Shown piece after piece: positions 37,961 to 45,798 of a DNA stretch of 64,000 nt. The notes beneath the pieces were generated by a model. The model was not told the origin of the DNA and ran no database searches. It saw only the letters and a list, made by a program, of their open reading frames with translations. Positions within the stretch are counted from its first letter, which is position 1. Every line of letters starts with the position of its first letter. This DNA comes from an uncultured Muribaculaceae bacterium (GTDB lineage Bacteria > Bacteroidota > Bacteroidia > Bacteroidales > Muribaculaceae): positions 21,293-85,292 of the forward strand of contig CANQWS010000009.1 in NCBI GenBank assembly GCA_947627615.1, read 5' to 3'. A program made the translations under genes and the position numbers.

Positions 37961-39568
37961 TTAGAGTGAAGCGTTCTGGTTTATGGTAAAATATCTGTCA
38001 TTAGTGTAGATGTTGCCGTCAAGCACAGGCGCGTCGATGGCATTGCCCCACGGGGTCTTGACAATGATCTGCAGACGCGCGGTGTTGTTTTCTCTCGGGC
38101 TAAGGTCAGAGGTCCTGATGCGGAGTTCAATCACCTCGTTGGGAACGATGGTTCCGGAAGCCGGACCCTCGAAACTGAATGCCGAGGGATTGCCTTTCTG
38201 GGGAAGCAGCACGGCTTTCCATTCAAAGCCCGCGGGAGTCATGAACGAGAACCGGCAGACGAGGTCGCTCAAGTCACTGTCGAACGTGACGGTGGCTACG
38301 GGCGGATTGACATGACCGTTGAGCCATTTGATGTAGCCGTCCTGAGCCATGGTGATGTTATCCTTGTAGTCCCATTCCACTTCCTGGCTGTCCCAGTCAA
38401 GGACGGTGCATGTGAGTTCAAGCTTGAGTCCCGAAACTTCGGTCACGACGAACTCATAGATGTGGTTGCGGGTCATGTCGGTGTTGCCGAGCGATTTGCT
38501 CACGGGATAGTCGTAGGTGCGCTGCTCGCCCCCTGACTCCACCGTTATGTGAAGCACCGGCTCGGAGGCTGCCGGAGCCGACGACCGGGCGAATTCCGTG
38601 ATGTAGAATCCCCATGCGTTCTTGCCGTCGATTGAAAGGCCGTAGGAGTTGCGGACCGTGGTGGCGTCAAACCAACCTTCATTGGCCATGCCGAAATGAC
38701 ACACGGCGGTGTTCGGTGTCCAACTGTTGGGCTCCACGGCGGGCAGATAGGCTCCGCGGGTGTTGGTGCCGGTGAGGGTGACGCCCACTATTTTCGCATC
38801 GGGGTTGCCGTTTTCGGCAAGAGCGTCGACCACGCGGATTTTTGCCATGGAGCGCTGCATGTCAATGGTGGTTCCGTCGGCGCTCAGATTGAGTTCCTTG
38901 TCGCGGTCAGTGGCTGCTGACAGTGCCGCGCGTGACACGGTGAACTGACGCAGTCCGGCCATGGGAATGAGGCGCTTGGCGTTAATGTCGGGCTGCCATG
39001 CCGTGGTTCCGCCGGCAATCGCTCCGGTGTAGCCGTAGGAAATCTGACGCTTGGAGAGTTCGTCCACGGAAGCCATCCAGTTGAGGCCGAAAGTGCTTCC
39101 GTCGCCGGTTCCCTTGAGGTTGGCCACAACGAGCAGCGAGAATGTGACATTGTCGCCCGTTGGCGGGAAATAACCCTGATTGATGTTCATGGTGAGGTTA
39201 TAGTCACGATAGGTTCCGTCCGTACCGGAGGCAACAATGGCGAATTCGTCCTTGTTGAAAACCTTCATGACTCGGCCGTTGGCATCAAGGAACATGACCG
39301 ACAGGTCATAGTCGGCGCAGTTGATGAAGCTTTCGGCGGCCAGAGCGTCTTCATCGGGATGGTCAGGATCCACGACAGCCCGGGAGCGTCCCCCGGTGTT
39401 GTCGACATTCCTTATATTAAAGGAGAGCCAGACGACGTCGGTCTTGTCGAAGCCGGGCTGGTCCTCGGGGCACAACGAGTTGTCGTTGACACACGAAGAA
39501 CCCGCACCGAGCATAGCCAGAGCGGCCAGTGCCGTGAGTGTCCTCCTGCTGATTGCTGTTATTTTCAT
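37961..39568 (-). CDS. Fimbrial minor-subunit lipoprotein (Mfa-type)
   Basis: This 535-residue lipoprotein has signal peptide and lipobox at Cys26. The fimbrillin-like N-terminal domain runs WLSFNIRNVDNTGG, YDLSVMFLDANGRVMKVF, VTFSLLVVANLKG and MQRSMAKIRVVDALAENG. The last helps place it in the FimA/Mfa superfamily, where an Arg-containing strand pairs with the donor strand. Ser62-Arg63-Ala64 is a likely maturation site. The second half (RTYDYPVSKSLGNTDMTRNHIYEFVVTEV, then LTCTVLDWDSQEVEWDY) resembles the end of Mfa1-like subunits and is followed by an extra beta domain of about 120 residues. It lies 24 bases after the Mfa2-like gene. Confidence 0.72.
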   Translation of the reverse strand: MKITAISRRTLTALAALAMLGAGSSCVNDNSLCPEDQPGFDKTDVVWLSFNIRNVDNTGGRSRAVVDPDHPDEDALAAESFINCADYDLSVMFLDANGRVMKVFNKDEFAIVASGTDGTYRDYNLTMNINQGYFPPTGDNVTFSLLVVANLKGTGDGSTFGLNWMASVDELSKRQISYGYTGAIAGGTTAWQPDINAKRLIPMAGLRQFTVSRAALSAATDRDKELNLSADGTTIDMQRSMAKIRVVDALAENGNPDAKIVGVTLTGTNTRGAYLPAVEPNSWTPNTAVCHFGMANEGWFDATTVRNSYGLSIDGKNAWGFYITEFARSSAPAASEPVLHITVESGGEQRTYDYPVSKSLGNTDMTRNHIYEFVVTEVSGLKLELTCTVLDWDSQEVEWDYKDNITMAQDGYIKWLNGHVNPPVATVTFDSDLSDLVCRFSFMTPAGFEWKAVLLPQKGNPSAFSFEGPASGTIVPNEVIELRIRTSDLSPRENNTARLQIIVKTPWGNAIDAPVLDGNIYTNDRYFTINQNASL

Positions 39569-39592
39569 AGATTCTTCAGGTCAAGGGGATGG

Positions 39593-40666
39593 TTATTCAA
39601 TAGGGCCTTCGTGACGGACTATGCGCCAGTCGTTGATGATGATCACGGTGCTCACCCAGCGGTTGCCTTCGTCAAGGAAGAAGGTCATGTTGTACTCGTC
39701 CTGACGGTCCAGATATTCCTGGTCGGTCATCTGCTGGTGGTAGAATCCCTTGACGAGCAGGGCGTAGTCACGGATGGAGATTCCGAGCACTTTCTTGCCG
39801 GTGGCATTGTTGATCACGGTGAGCTGCGGGTTGTTGGACTCCATCAGTCGGTTGAGGGTGAACTCGGCGAGCGAGGCTCCGAGCACGGCGCGCGATCCGG
39901 GCACCGATGCCTTGGAGGGGTTGGTGGGTGCGTCCTCGGGGTCGGTGTTGATGTCAACGGAGCCGGTGGCCAGATGCCAGGGGTGATAGCTGATGAGGGT
40001 CTGGGCGTCGCGCAGGGTGTTGTCGGCGTTGAGCCATCCGTTGGAGTCTGTGATGGTGAAGGTGAAGTTGCGGTGGTCCACCACGTCGCCGCTCACGTGC
40101 TGAAGCACCACGCGGATCACGTTGGTGTCTTTCATTACGGGCACGGTGAACTCGTGGGGGCGCGAGGGGCTGGCGTAAGGCAGGTCCACGTGGACCAGGC
40201 CGTGGAACAGAGGGGCCAGGTCTTTGTCGCGGTGGTGTCCGCCGTCACGTTCCTCGCGCTGCATGCGGCAGTGGAAGTCGGCCAGGGTGGAGACCGCTAC
40301 TTCGCCGTCGGCGAGATCGAAGGAGCCTTTGCGGTCGCCGCCGCCCCAGACAAGGATGTCATACTGTCCCGGCTCGACGATCAGGGGCACTTTGTTGCCG
40401 TCCTTGAGCTCGCTGCGGGCGGCGTCGATGCGTTTAACGAGTTTGCCGGTGGTGCTGTCGAAGGCGAGCAGCGTGACGCGGTCAACTTCCTGACCGAACG
40501 CATCGGCGAATTTCATGTTGTGTGTGTACTCCAGACGGACCAGATTGTAGCTTTCCACGCAGTCGCTTTCGTCATAGATGGCGTGGCATCCGCTCATGGT
40601 GGCGGTTAGGGAAACTGCGGCCATCACCGCTGCCGTCAGCCCGTATATTTTCGCTTTAAGCTTCAT
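39593..40666 (-). CDS. FimB/Mfa2 family fimbrial anchor lipoprotein
   Basis: This is a 357-residue lipoprotein with signal peptide to Cys27. The segment DCVESYNLVRLEYTHNMKFADAFGQEVDRVTLLAFDSTTGKLV is a close match to the Mfa2/FimB family opening. In Porphyromonas, Mfa2 anchors the fimbria in the outer membrane and limits its length. It has no Ser-Arg-Ala or Ser-Lys-Ala motif near the N-terminus, unlike the other four subunits, as expected for an anchor that keeps its lipid. It starts a second transcription segment after the terminator and leader that follow the major subunit gene. Confidence 0.85.
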   Translation of the reverse strand: MKLKAKIYGLTAAVMAAVSLTATMSGCHAIYDESDCVESYNLVRLEYTHNMKFADAFGQEVDRVTLLAFDSTTGKLVKRIDAARSELKDGNKVPLIVEPGQYDILVWGGGDRKGSFDLADGEVAVSTLADFHCRMQREERDGGHHRDKDLAPLFHGLVHVDLPYASPSRPHEFTVPVMKDTNVIRVVLQHVSGDVVDHRNFTFTITDSNGWLNADNTLRDAQTLISYHPWHLATGSVDINTDPEDAPTNPSKASVPGSRAVLGASLAEFTLNRLMESNNPQLTVINNATGKKVLGISIRDYALLVKGFYHQQMTDQEYLDRQDEYNMTFFLDEGNRWVSTVIIINDWRIVRHEGPIE

Positions 40667-41103
40667 GCTGTTAGGTTATATTATCTGTTTATTATCAGTT
40701 TGTTTCTTTATTTGCAGTGTGTCGGTTGCTCCGCGGACTGAGCCGGGAGGGGGGAGAGAGTGAGATATATGTCGACGGCCTTTCAGTAAGTAATCGGCTG
40801 AAGCGGCCGGGGAGTTTCGGAATTAAAGAGAGGGATTTCTGAACTGGCGGGGCTCGGGGCGGCTGTTGCGCCGGGGCCTCGGGCATTCAAGTCCCTTCTG
40901 CGGGTTCTGCCTGCGGGTGCTGCCTTTGCGGGCTGCCTTCGGGGCGGGAGGGTTTCGGAGAGGAAATCCGGAGTGGTTCGAGACCGGGGTTTCCGGGGAT
41001 TGAGGAAAGTCAAGTTCCTTTGCAGGGGCTTTCGAGGGGCCGCTGCGTCAGTGGATCGGTGTCCGGGCCGTTAGACCTGAGGGCATCAGGCGCGGAAGTT
41101 AAA
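40667..41103. other. GC-rich intergenic leader between mfa1 terminator and mfa2-like gene
   Basis: About 430 bases without a gene I can support. Short ORFs exist on the minus strand (40783-41013), but they are proline/arginine-rich and look like composition artefacts. The segment is G-rich on the plus strand (C-rich in the transcript) and holds a triplicated 13-15 base motif at 40899-40939. I find no TAnnTTTG box on the minus strand. Readthrough of the terminator may therefore supply transcription of the downstream genes. Confidence 0.5.
40899..40939. repeat. Three imperfect tandem repeats (minus strand GGCAG-n-CCCGCA)
   Basis: Plus-strand TGCGGGTTCTGCC, TGCGGGTGCTGCCTT and TGCGGGCTGCCTT follow one another in the leader of the mfa2-like gene. 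Each is a short G-run followed by its near complement, so each unit could also form a small hairpin in RNA. Confidence 0.6.
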
Positions 41104-41160
41104 GAAAAAAAGCAATGGCTCTCCGAGCCGGGCGTCCCCGCTGAGCGCGGAGGCCATTGC
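41104..41160 (-). terminator. Intrinsic terminator directly after the major fimbrillin gene
   Basis: On the minus strand GCAATGGC (41153-41160) pairs perfectly with GCCATTGC (41112-41119), with further CTCCG/CGGAG pairing inside, and is followed by seven Ts. It begins 43 bases after the mfa1-like stop and separates the major subunit from the downstream accessory genes. Confidence 0.85.
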
Positions 41161-41202
41161 CGATAAAGGATAAAATTATATATAGGTGAATATTAGTTCG
41201 GA

Positions 41203-42792
41203 TTATTCGAGATTCACATCGTGGCTCACGAGATGCCAGTTGAGGACACGTACGTGGCAAGCAACATACTGCTGAACCTCTTCAGGTACATCAGGATTGT
41301 TTCCGGGAATACCGAGACCTACAAGACCGCTGATGGTGTAGTCATAGATGTGGTTGCGGACAACGCCGTAGAGACCACCGAGGTGCTCGATTTTGGTGTA
41401 GTAGGAAGTCACACCGTTCCGCCACCAGAGGATGTTGGTGAACAGAGGAATGTCCTGAGAATTGTCGGTACTGATATTGTACACAGCATGATAAGTGTTC
41501 TTATTTGTGCCATCGCTGACAAATGCCACCTTCGCTACATCATATGCGGCATTACCGTTATTGGCGCTCCACTGCTTGGCTGCTTTTTCCTTGAGATGCG
41601 CTACGGTGTAGTAAGCACCTGACCATCTCATCATGTCAAGACCTGCATCCTGAACAGAGCCGTCGGCATTGACTTTCTTGATAGTAGCCTTGAATACGAT
41701 ACCGGTAGCCTTATTGACTGTACGGTCGTTTACGTCGATGCCGGGGAATTTGGTATTCTCGTAGCAGTAAACTACGTTATCAACAGGATTATTGGAGTCG
41801 AATGTATGGTTTGTGAAATGGTCTGCAGAAGAGAGGTCCCAGGAAGTTTTTCTGAGAGTTGCGCCCGGATTTGTTTCAGCCCAGTAGGAACGTTTGTTGA
41901 ATTCGTCGTTCCAGTTCCATGTAAAGTCAGCGTATGTAGCGTTGAGTTTCTTGAAAGCGTTGCTCTGGGTGGCGGTGTTGTAGAGCTGCCATCCGTTAAT
42001 TTCAACAGCAAGCTTAGTCTCGACATTGTCAATGGTGAACACGCCGGGGTTCTGAACCTCTGTGTCAGAAACGCGCTTCTGAACGGGGAACTGAGCTCCA
42101 TAATTTACGCGGACTTTTGCTGCAAGACGCTCAATGTTGATCTGCACGGGCTTGGCTTTGGCTTCTTCAGGCGTTTTCTTGATGAACGGAGTCACATCGT
42201 CGGTAACCTTCAGTTTACCGCCTGAGATATAGGAGGCAGAGGTCATGAGAAAGTTGGTGGTCTTGCCGTCCCATGAATCAGGAGGAGTTGTAGTCTTGTC
42301 AAGCACAGTGCTGAGAGTCATGTTTTCAAGCGATTTCATCTGCTCGGAATTGGGGTTGGCCACGCAAAGAACCTGAGCGGGGATTTCACCTACGTAACCC
42401 GGACCGGGCTTACCGAGAATGAGGATACCCTGAAGACCCTCTTGGTCAGCACCGGGACCTTCAGACTGCACCAGTGGCTCGAGAGGCTTCACCATGTTGG
42501 TGATGGTGGTTCCGTTTACGTGCTCGTAAACCAGCGGGAAAGCATTACCGTTCTGGTCAAAGAAAAGGAAGTAGAGATTCTCGTAGGAAATAGTTCCTTC
42601 ATGCTCTACCGAACCCTCGAAATTAGCATCGGGCTCCTGAGCCTTGCTTCCGTGACCAAGACTTGTGAGATTGATTGCCATGTAGCTCTGGCCTTCCGCA
42701 TTGGCGGGAGGATTGGGAGCATTCTCGTCGCTTGAGCAGCTCGTAGCAAAGAGGGCTACGGCCAAAGCGGGTAAAAAGAATAGTTTTTTCAT
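41203..42792 (-). CDS. Mfa1-family major fimbrial subunit
   Basis: This 529-residue lipoprotein precursor has signal peptide and lipobox at Cys19 followed by Ser-Ser-Asp-Glu. The fimbrillin pattern is clear: YMAINLTSL, ENLYFLFFDQNGNAFPLV, IPAQVLCVANPNSEQMKSLENMTLS, INIERLAAKVRVNYG, VVRNHIYDYTISGLVGLGIPG and the C-terminal strand VLNWHLVSHDVNLE. In Porphyromonas the N-terminal strand is removed after an Arg near residue 46-49 and the groove is filled by the next subunit. Here the first Arg is far downstream (in NIERLAAK), but Ser49-Lys50-Ala51 sits at the right place. Upstream neighbours DUF3575 and DUF3868 and the following terminator support a major, highly expressed subunit. Confidence 0.9.
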   Translation of the reverse strand: MKKLFFLPALAVALFATSCSSDENAPNPPANAEGQSYMAINLTSLGHGSKAQEPDANFEGSVEHEGTISYENLYFLFFDQNGNAFPLVYEHVNGTTITNMVKPLEPLVQSEGPGADQEGLQGILILGKPGPGYVGEIPAQVLCVANPNSEQMKSLENMTLSTVLDKTTTPPDSWDGKTTNFLMTSASYISGGKLKVTDDVTPFIKKTPEEAKAKPVQINIERLAAKVRVNYGAQFPVQKRVSDTEVQNPGVFTIDNVETKLAVEINGWQLYNTATQSNAFKKLNATYADFTWNWNDEFNKRSYWAETNPGATLRKTSWDLSSADHFTNHTFDSNNPVDNVVYCYENTKFPGIDVNDRTVNKATGIVFKATIKKVNADGSVQDAGLDMMRWSGAYYTVAHLKEKAAKQWSANNGNAAYDVAKVAFVSDGTNKNTYHAVYNISTDNSQDIPLFTNILWWRNGVTSYYTKIEHLGGLYGVVRNHIYDYTISGLVGLGIPGNNPDVPEEVQQYVACHVRVLNWHLVSHDVNLE

Positions 42793-42936
42793 AACAAATA
42801 AATGGTTTATAAAAGATTTGATTGATTTTTTCCCGTTTAGGAAAGAGGATTTTAAAGAATTATATGATTAGTAATCGGTTATTTGAAGTCAAAGGGGTTG
42901 GTTTATAATGTTTCGTGAGTTATCTGTCGGGGGGAA

Positions 42937-44376
42937 TCATTTGGCAAGGTAGCCCATGCGGCGCTCGGTCTCGGCGATTGTGGCGGCTGCCTGGGGGAGA
43001 CCCATTTTCTCGGCCTGACGGAAGTACTGGAGGGCTTTCGAGTAGTCCTTGCGGGCAATTTCGAGGGCACCGCGGGCATAGACGGCCTCGGCTGAGTTGC
43101 CGGCGCGCTCGGCATAGCGTTCGGCGGCAGCCACGTCGCCACGCACCAGGGCTGCGTTGACGGCGTTGAGGTTGGCCACGGGGTCGTCGGGGAACATGCG
43201 CACGGCAGTTTCGTAGACTTCGGTGAATCCGTCGCTTCCGGGCTCATATTCGCCGGCAAGGAGGTAGAGTTCGTTGAGGTCGAGGTTCTGCGGACGTGTG
43301 GCGAGCACCTGGCGGATTTCGTTGATGTCGCTGTAGTGGCGCACGTTGTAGGCAATGCGGTAGTCGGTGTGGCGGAGCGAGGGGTAGACGTTCTGGAGCA
43401 GGAATGCATATTCCTCAGGCCAAGTGGACTTTATGCGCCATTCCTTGGCGTCGGGCTCACGCGACGAGTCGATTTCGGCAAGAATCTGGTCGCGGTGCTC
43501 GAGGTTAGAACTTTCGACGAATTTGCGGAGTCCGGCCCAGTCCTCGGGCTCGTAGGCGGTCTCTATGATTCCGGCGGGGAAGTTGTAGAGGTTGTTGACG
43601 TAGGATTTGAGCGAGGCGGTGCGCTTGCGGGCGAGGTTGGCGTTGTAGTCCCACTTGCCTTCGGGCGAGGCGTAGCCTTTGAGCCAGAGCTGCGAGATGG
43701 TCACGTCCTTGTCGGAGCGCACGGAGTCAATGCCGGCCACAATGCGGCCGAGTTCGGCGGGGTTGGAGCGGAAATCGGGATAGATCACGGTTTCGTTGAC
43801 GGGGAACTCGATGAATGCCGAGCCCTCGATGGTGAAGATCTTGTCGTTGCTGGCGGCGGGGGTCACGTAGACGAGCTGCGGGAACCAGGGGCCTATGTAG
43901 TGGCCAATGGGTTCCTGAGACGATGCGAGGACCTTGCGGCAGCAGCCGTAGTCATTGCACAGGAGGGTGAGGTCGGCGCCGTCCATCCAGTCGGCGTAGG
44001 GCACCATCTGGTGGTACTCGACGGAGGCGGGGGCTTCGGAGGCTTTGAAATACTGCTCGCCGGGGCCGGAAATCATGTCGGTACCGTTGTTGCGCTGATA
44101 ATAATAGTAGCGTGTGCGTCCGTAGACTCCCACGGCGGGGAGGCGGAGTGTGTCGGCACCGTTGACCAGAGCCGGGGTTACGAGCACGGCGCGGTTGGCG
44201 GGCACGTCGAGGCCTTCGAGGCCGAGCATCATGTCAACGGACATGAAATCGCCGGCACGGTCGAGCCTGACGTCGGATGCTGTCACCGGGAAGGCGGCCT
44301 GAACCGTGGAAACGGCTGCGAGGGCGGCTCCTGACAGCAGAATGGCTTTCAATATATTATTATGGTGTTTCTTCAT
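42937..44376 (-). CDS. DUF3868 protein with OmpA-like and TPR-like regions
   Basis: This 479-residue secreted protein has a signal peptide (to about VQA, residue 27). The N-terminal DUF3868 region runs to about residue 185. An OmpA-like peptidoglycan-associating domain follows (TISQLWLKGYASPEGKWDYNANLARKRTASLKSYV). The C-terminus is helical with TPR-like repeats (NLNAVNAALVRGDVAAAERYAERAG, EIARKDYSKALQYFRQAEKMGLPQAAATI). DUF3868 genes commonly sit beside Bacteroidales fimbrillin genes, and here it lies between DUF3575 and the major subunit. It probably secures the fimbrial apparatus to the envelope, which is an inference. ATG 44376 is chosen over an upstream Met because of the Lys-Lys-His signal start. 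Confidence 0.82.
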   Translation of the reverse strand: MKKHHNNILKAILLSGAALAAVSTVQAAFPVTASDVRLDRAGDFMSVDMMLGLEGLDVPANRAVLVTPALVNGADTLRLPAVGVYGRTRYYYYQRNNGTDMISGPGEQYFKASEAPASVEYHQMVPYADWMDGADLTLLCNDYGCCRKVLASSQEPIGHYIGPWFPQLVYVTPAASNDKIFTIEGSAFIEFPVNETVIYPDFRSNPAELGRIVAGIDSVRSDKDVTISQLWLKGYASPEGKWDYNANLARKRTASLKSYVNNLYNFPAGIIETAYEPEDWAGLRKFVESSNLEHRDQILAEIDSSREPDAKEWRIKSTWPEEYAFLLQNVYPSLRHTDYRIAYNVRHYSDINEIRQVLATRPQNLDLNELYLLAGEYEPGSDGFTEVYETAVRMFPDDPVANLNAVNAALVRGDVAAAERYAERAGNSAEAVYARGALEIARKDYSKALQYFRQAEKMGLPQAAATIAETERRMGYLAK

Positions 44377-44397
44377 CGCGGTCAATTCTGAAATGTG

Positions 44398-44982
44398 TTA
44401 GAACATGTAAACCATACTGATAGCGGCTTTGGTGGGTCCCACGTAGTTGTGGACGCGGTCCGATTCCACCTTGCGTCCGCAACCGGCGCACTCGAAGCGG
44501 TCATAGCGTGTGTAGCTCCATCCGAAGCCAATCTCCGCCTCCACGTTCCAGTGCTTGCCGAGAATCCATGAGTAGCCGTAGCTGATGCCTGCGCCGGCAA
44601 ACCAGCCCTGGAAGCGGCTGTCGTCGAGGCGGCGGAAGTCGGTGTTGAGGAATTTGATTTTGCCGTCGAACCCGCCGATGTTGTATTTGCCGCCATGGGC
44701 GTGGACTCCCACGAAGTGTCCGGCGAAGCGGTCGCAGAACCAGTAGCGGGCTCCGGGCTGCACATACCAGTGTTTCCACTTGCGGTCATGGCTAAGGTTC
44801 CAGGCGTTGAAGCTGAACGGGACATCGACCGTCCAGTGAGGTGCCACTCCCACCTCCACACCAATGTTGGGGTTGAGCAGCGCATCACCTATAAGATTGT
44901 TTTTAAGCGCCACCTTCTGGCCCGTGGCGACAGAAGAAAGCGACAGGGCGATGCCGAGCATCAGTAACTTTAGTGACTTCAT
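44398..44982 (-). CDS. DUF3575 outer-membrane protein
   Basis: This 194-residue protein starts at ATG 44982 with a signal peptide (MKSLKLLMLGIALSLSSVATGQ). The rest is an eight-strand-like barrel with the DUF3575 opening KVALKNNLIGDALLNPNIGVEVGVAPHWTVDVPFSFNAWN and the segment WYVQPGARYWFCDRFAGHFVGVHAHGGKYN. A Cys-Ala-Gly-Cys pair appears near the C-terminus. DUF3575 and DUF3868 genes are usual partners of fimbrillin genes in Bacteroidales. The start is set by the signal peptide; the in-frame upstream extension covers the leader. Transcription should come from the poly-G promoter module at 45153-45218. Confidence 0.82.
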   Translation of the reverse strand: MKSLKLLMLGIALSLSSVATGQKVALKNNLIGDALLNPNIGVEVGVAPHWTVDVPFSFNAWNLSHDRKWKHWYVQPGARYWFCDRFAGHFVGVHAHGGKYNIGGFDGKIKFLNTDFRRLDDSRFQGWFAGAGISYGYSWILGKHWNVEAEIGFGWSYTRYDRFECAGCGRKVESDRVHNYVGPTKAAISMVYMF

Positions 44983-45152
44983 AGATTTTATTAAACCAAG
45001 GCATGCAGAGGGGTCCTCGCGCCGGAGGGAAATCCGGTGCTGGGGGCAAGTCTGCGGCCTGTCTTTTGAAAAATGGTTGATTATTACTATTTTCATGTGT
45101 TTTATCTTAGCTGCGAGGGTCAACGGGGCTATCAGCTTCATTCTTCACGATG

Positions 45153-45218
45153 CAAAGTTAAAGCATTTGGGTAAAATTACCCCCCCCCATCGTTAAATAT
45201 TGTTAATGGGTAAACTTT
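45153..45218 (-). promoter_or_regulatory. Poly-G promoter module A, proximal to the fimbrial operon
   Basis: On the minus strand the order is: AAAGTTTA, two ATTAAC-like half sites about one helical turn apart, a run of nine Gs (45180-45188), a 19-base spacer, and TAACTTTG (45153-45160), a full -7 match. The G-run occupies the place of the -33 TTTG box. The DUF3575 start is 170 bases downstream. Confidence 0.65.
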
Positions 45219-45572
45219 TTAGCCATAGCGGTTCGCACTTGTCGGCATCTTGCGGCAGGTCGGGCCTGGGCGCAGAGGGACACGGGCGTCATCGTCTTTG
45301 ATGATAATGGCTTGGAGTTCATGACTGGGTCAGATGAATTCAGTTTTGTTTAATTGTTTCTATACATCCGGGAAAGCCGGCGCCGTACAGGCAAGGATAC
45401 AGTTATGGCTCGCTCGGAGAGATTGGTGTCAGAATTTCAGGTTGGAATAAAAGAACGTACAGGTGTTGAGTCTATCAGTTAATTTAAACCAGGCGTGTTA
45501 CAAAGTTGTCAGATGAGCATCACTTAAGAATGTTTCGCAGACGTAAACAATACAAATATGACTTTTGCATTG
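45219..45572. other. Spacer between the two poly-G modules, no recognised gene
   Basis: About 350 bases separate the two modules. On the plus strand a frame with TGVIVFDDNGLEFMTGSDEFSFV and a stop near 45350 reads like the C-terminal end of a protein, but it has no supported start. On the minus strand a fragment near 45230-45330 is open but unconvincing. It could be a decayed gene or only a leader. Confidence 0.35.
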
Positions 45573-45640
45573 CAAAAATAATAAATAAAGGCTGACTTTT
45601 ACCCCCCCCCACGTTAATATTTGTTAATACGATGAACTTT
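45573..45640 (-). promoter_or_regulatory. Poly-G promoter module B, distal copy
   Basis: This is the same layout as module A in the same orientation: AAAGTT, two ATTAAC-type half sites, nine Gs (45602-45610), a 21-base spacer and TATTTTTG (45573-45580). The 42 bases up to and including the G-run are near-identical to module A, and the copies lie 422 bases apart as direct repeats. No gene starts between the two modules, so module B would make a long leader for the same operon. Confidence 0.62.
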
Positions 45641-45714
45641 AACCTTACATTGCTCTTATTGGGTTAATTTTCCTGAAAGTCCGTCGATGAATCACACCTT
45701 AATATATATGTAAA

Positions 45715-45742
45715 GAGCCGCAGGCCCGGAGGTCTGCGGCTC
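45715..45742 (-). terminator. Probable terminator after the OmpA-family gene
   Basis: GAGCCGCAG and CTGCGGCTC form a perfect nine-base stem with a 10-base loop. On the minus strand it is followed by TTTACATATATATT. It lies 56 bases after the OmpA-family stop. Confidence 0.7.
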
Positions 45743-45798
45743 GTGATTGAAAAGTCTTGACTTTGATTTATGATGGTCAGTAGAGAGTTTCAGGGAAC

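Noticed and set aside
39359..40609. A 416-codon plus-strand frame opposite the Mfa2-like gene
   Set aside because: Valine/glycine/alanine-rich composition without motifs. The minus strand has a clear FimB/Mfa2 lipoprotein with signal peptide.
40783..41013. A 76-codon minus-strand ORF in the mfa2-like leader
   Set aside because: Proline/arginine-rich artefact of GC-rich sequence with tandem repeats. No family resemblance.
43336..44334. A 332-codon plus-strand frame opposite the DUF3868 gene
   Set aside because: Same reason: a composition-driven shadow, with a recognisable secreted protein on the minus strand.
45100..45700. An invertible promoter flanked by inverted repeats
   Set aside because: The repeated modules are direct, not inverted, and I found no longer inverted repeats or recombinase gene in the window.
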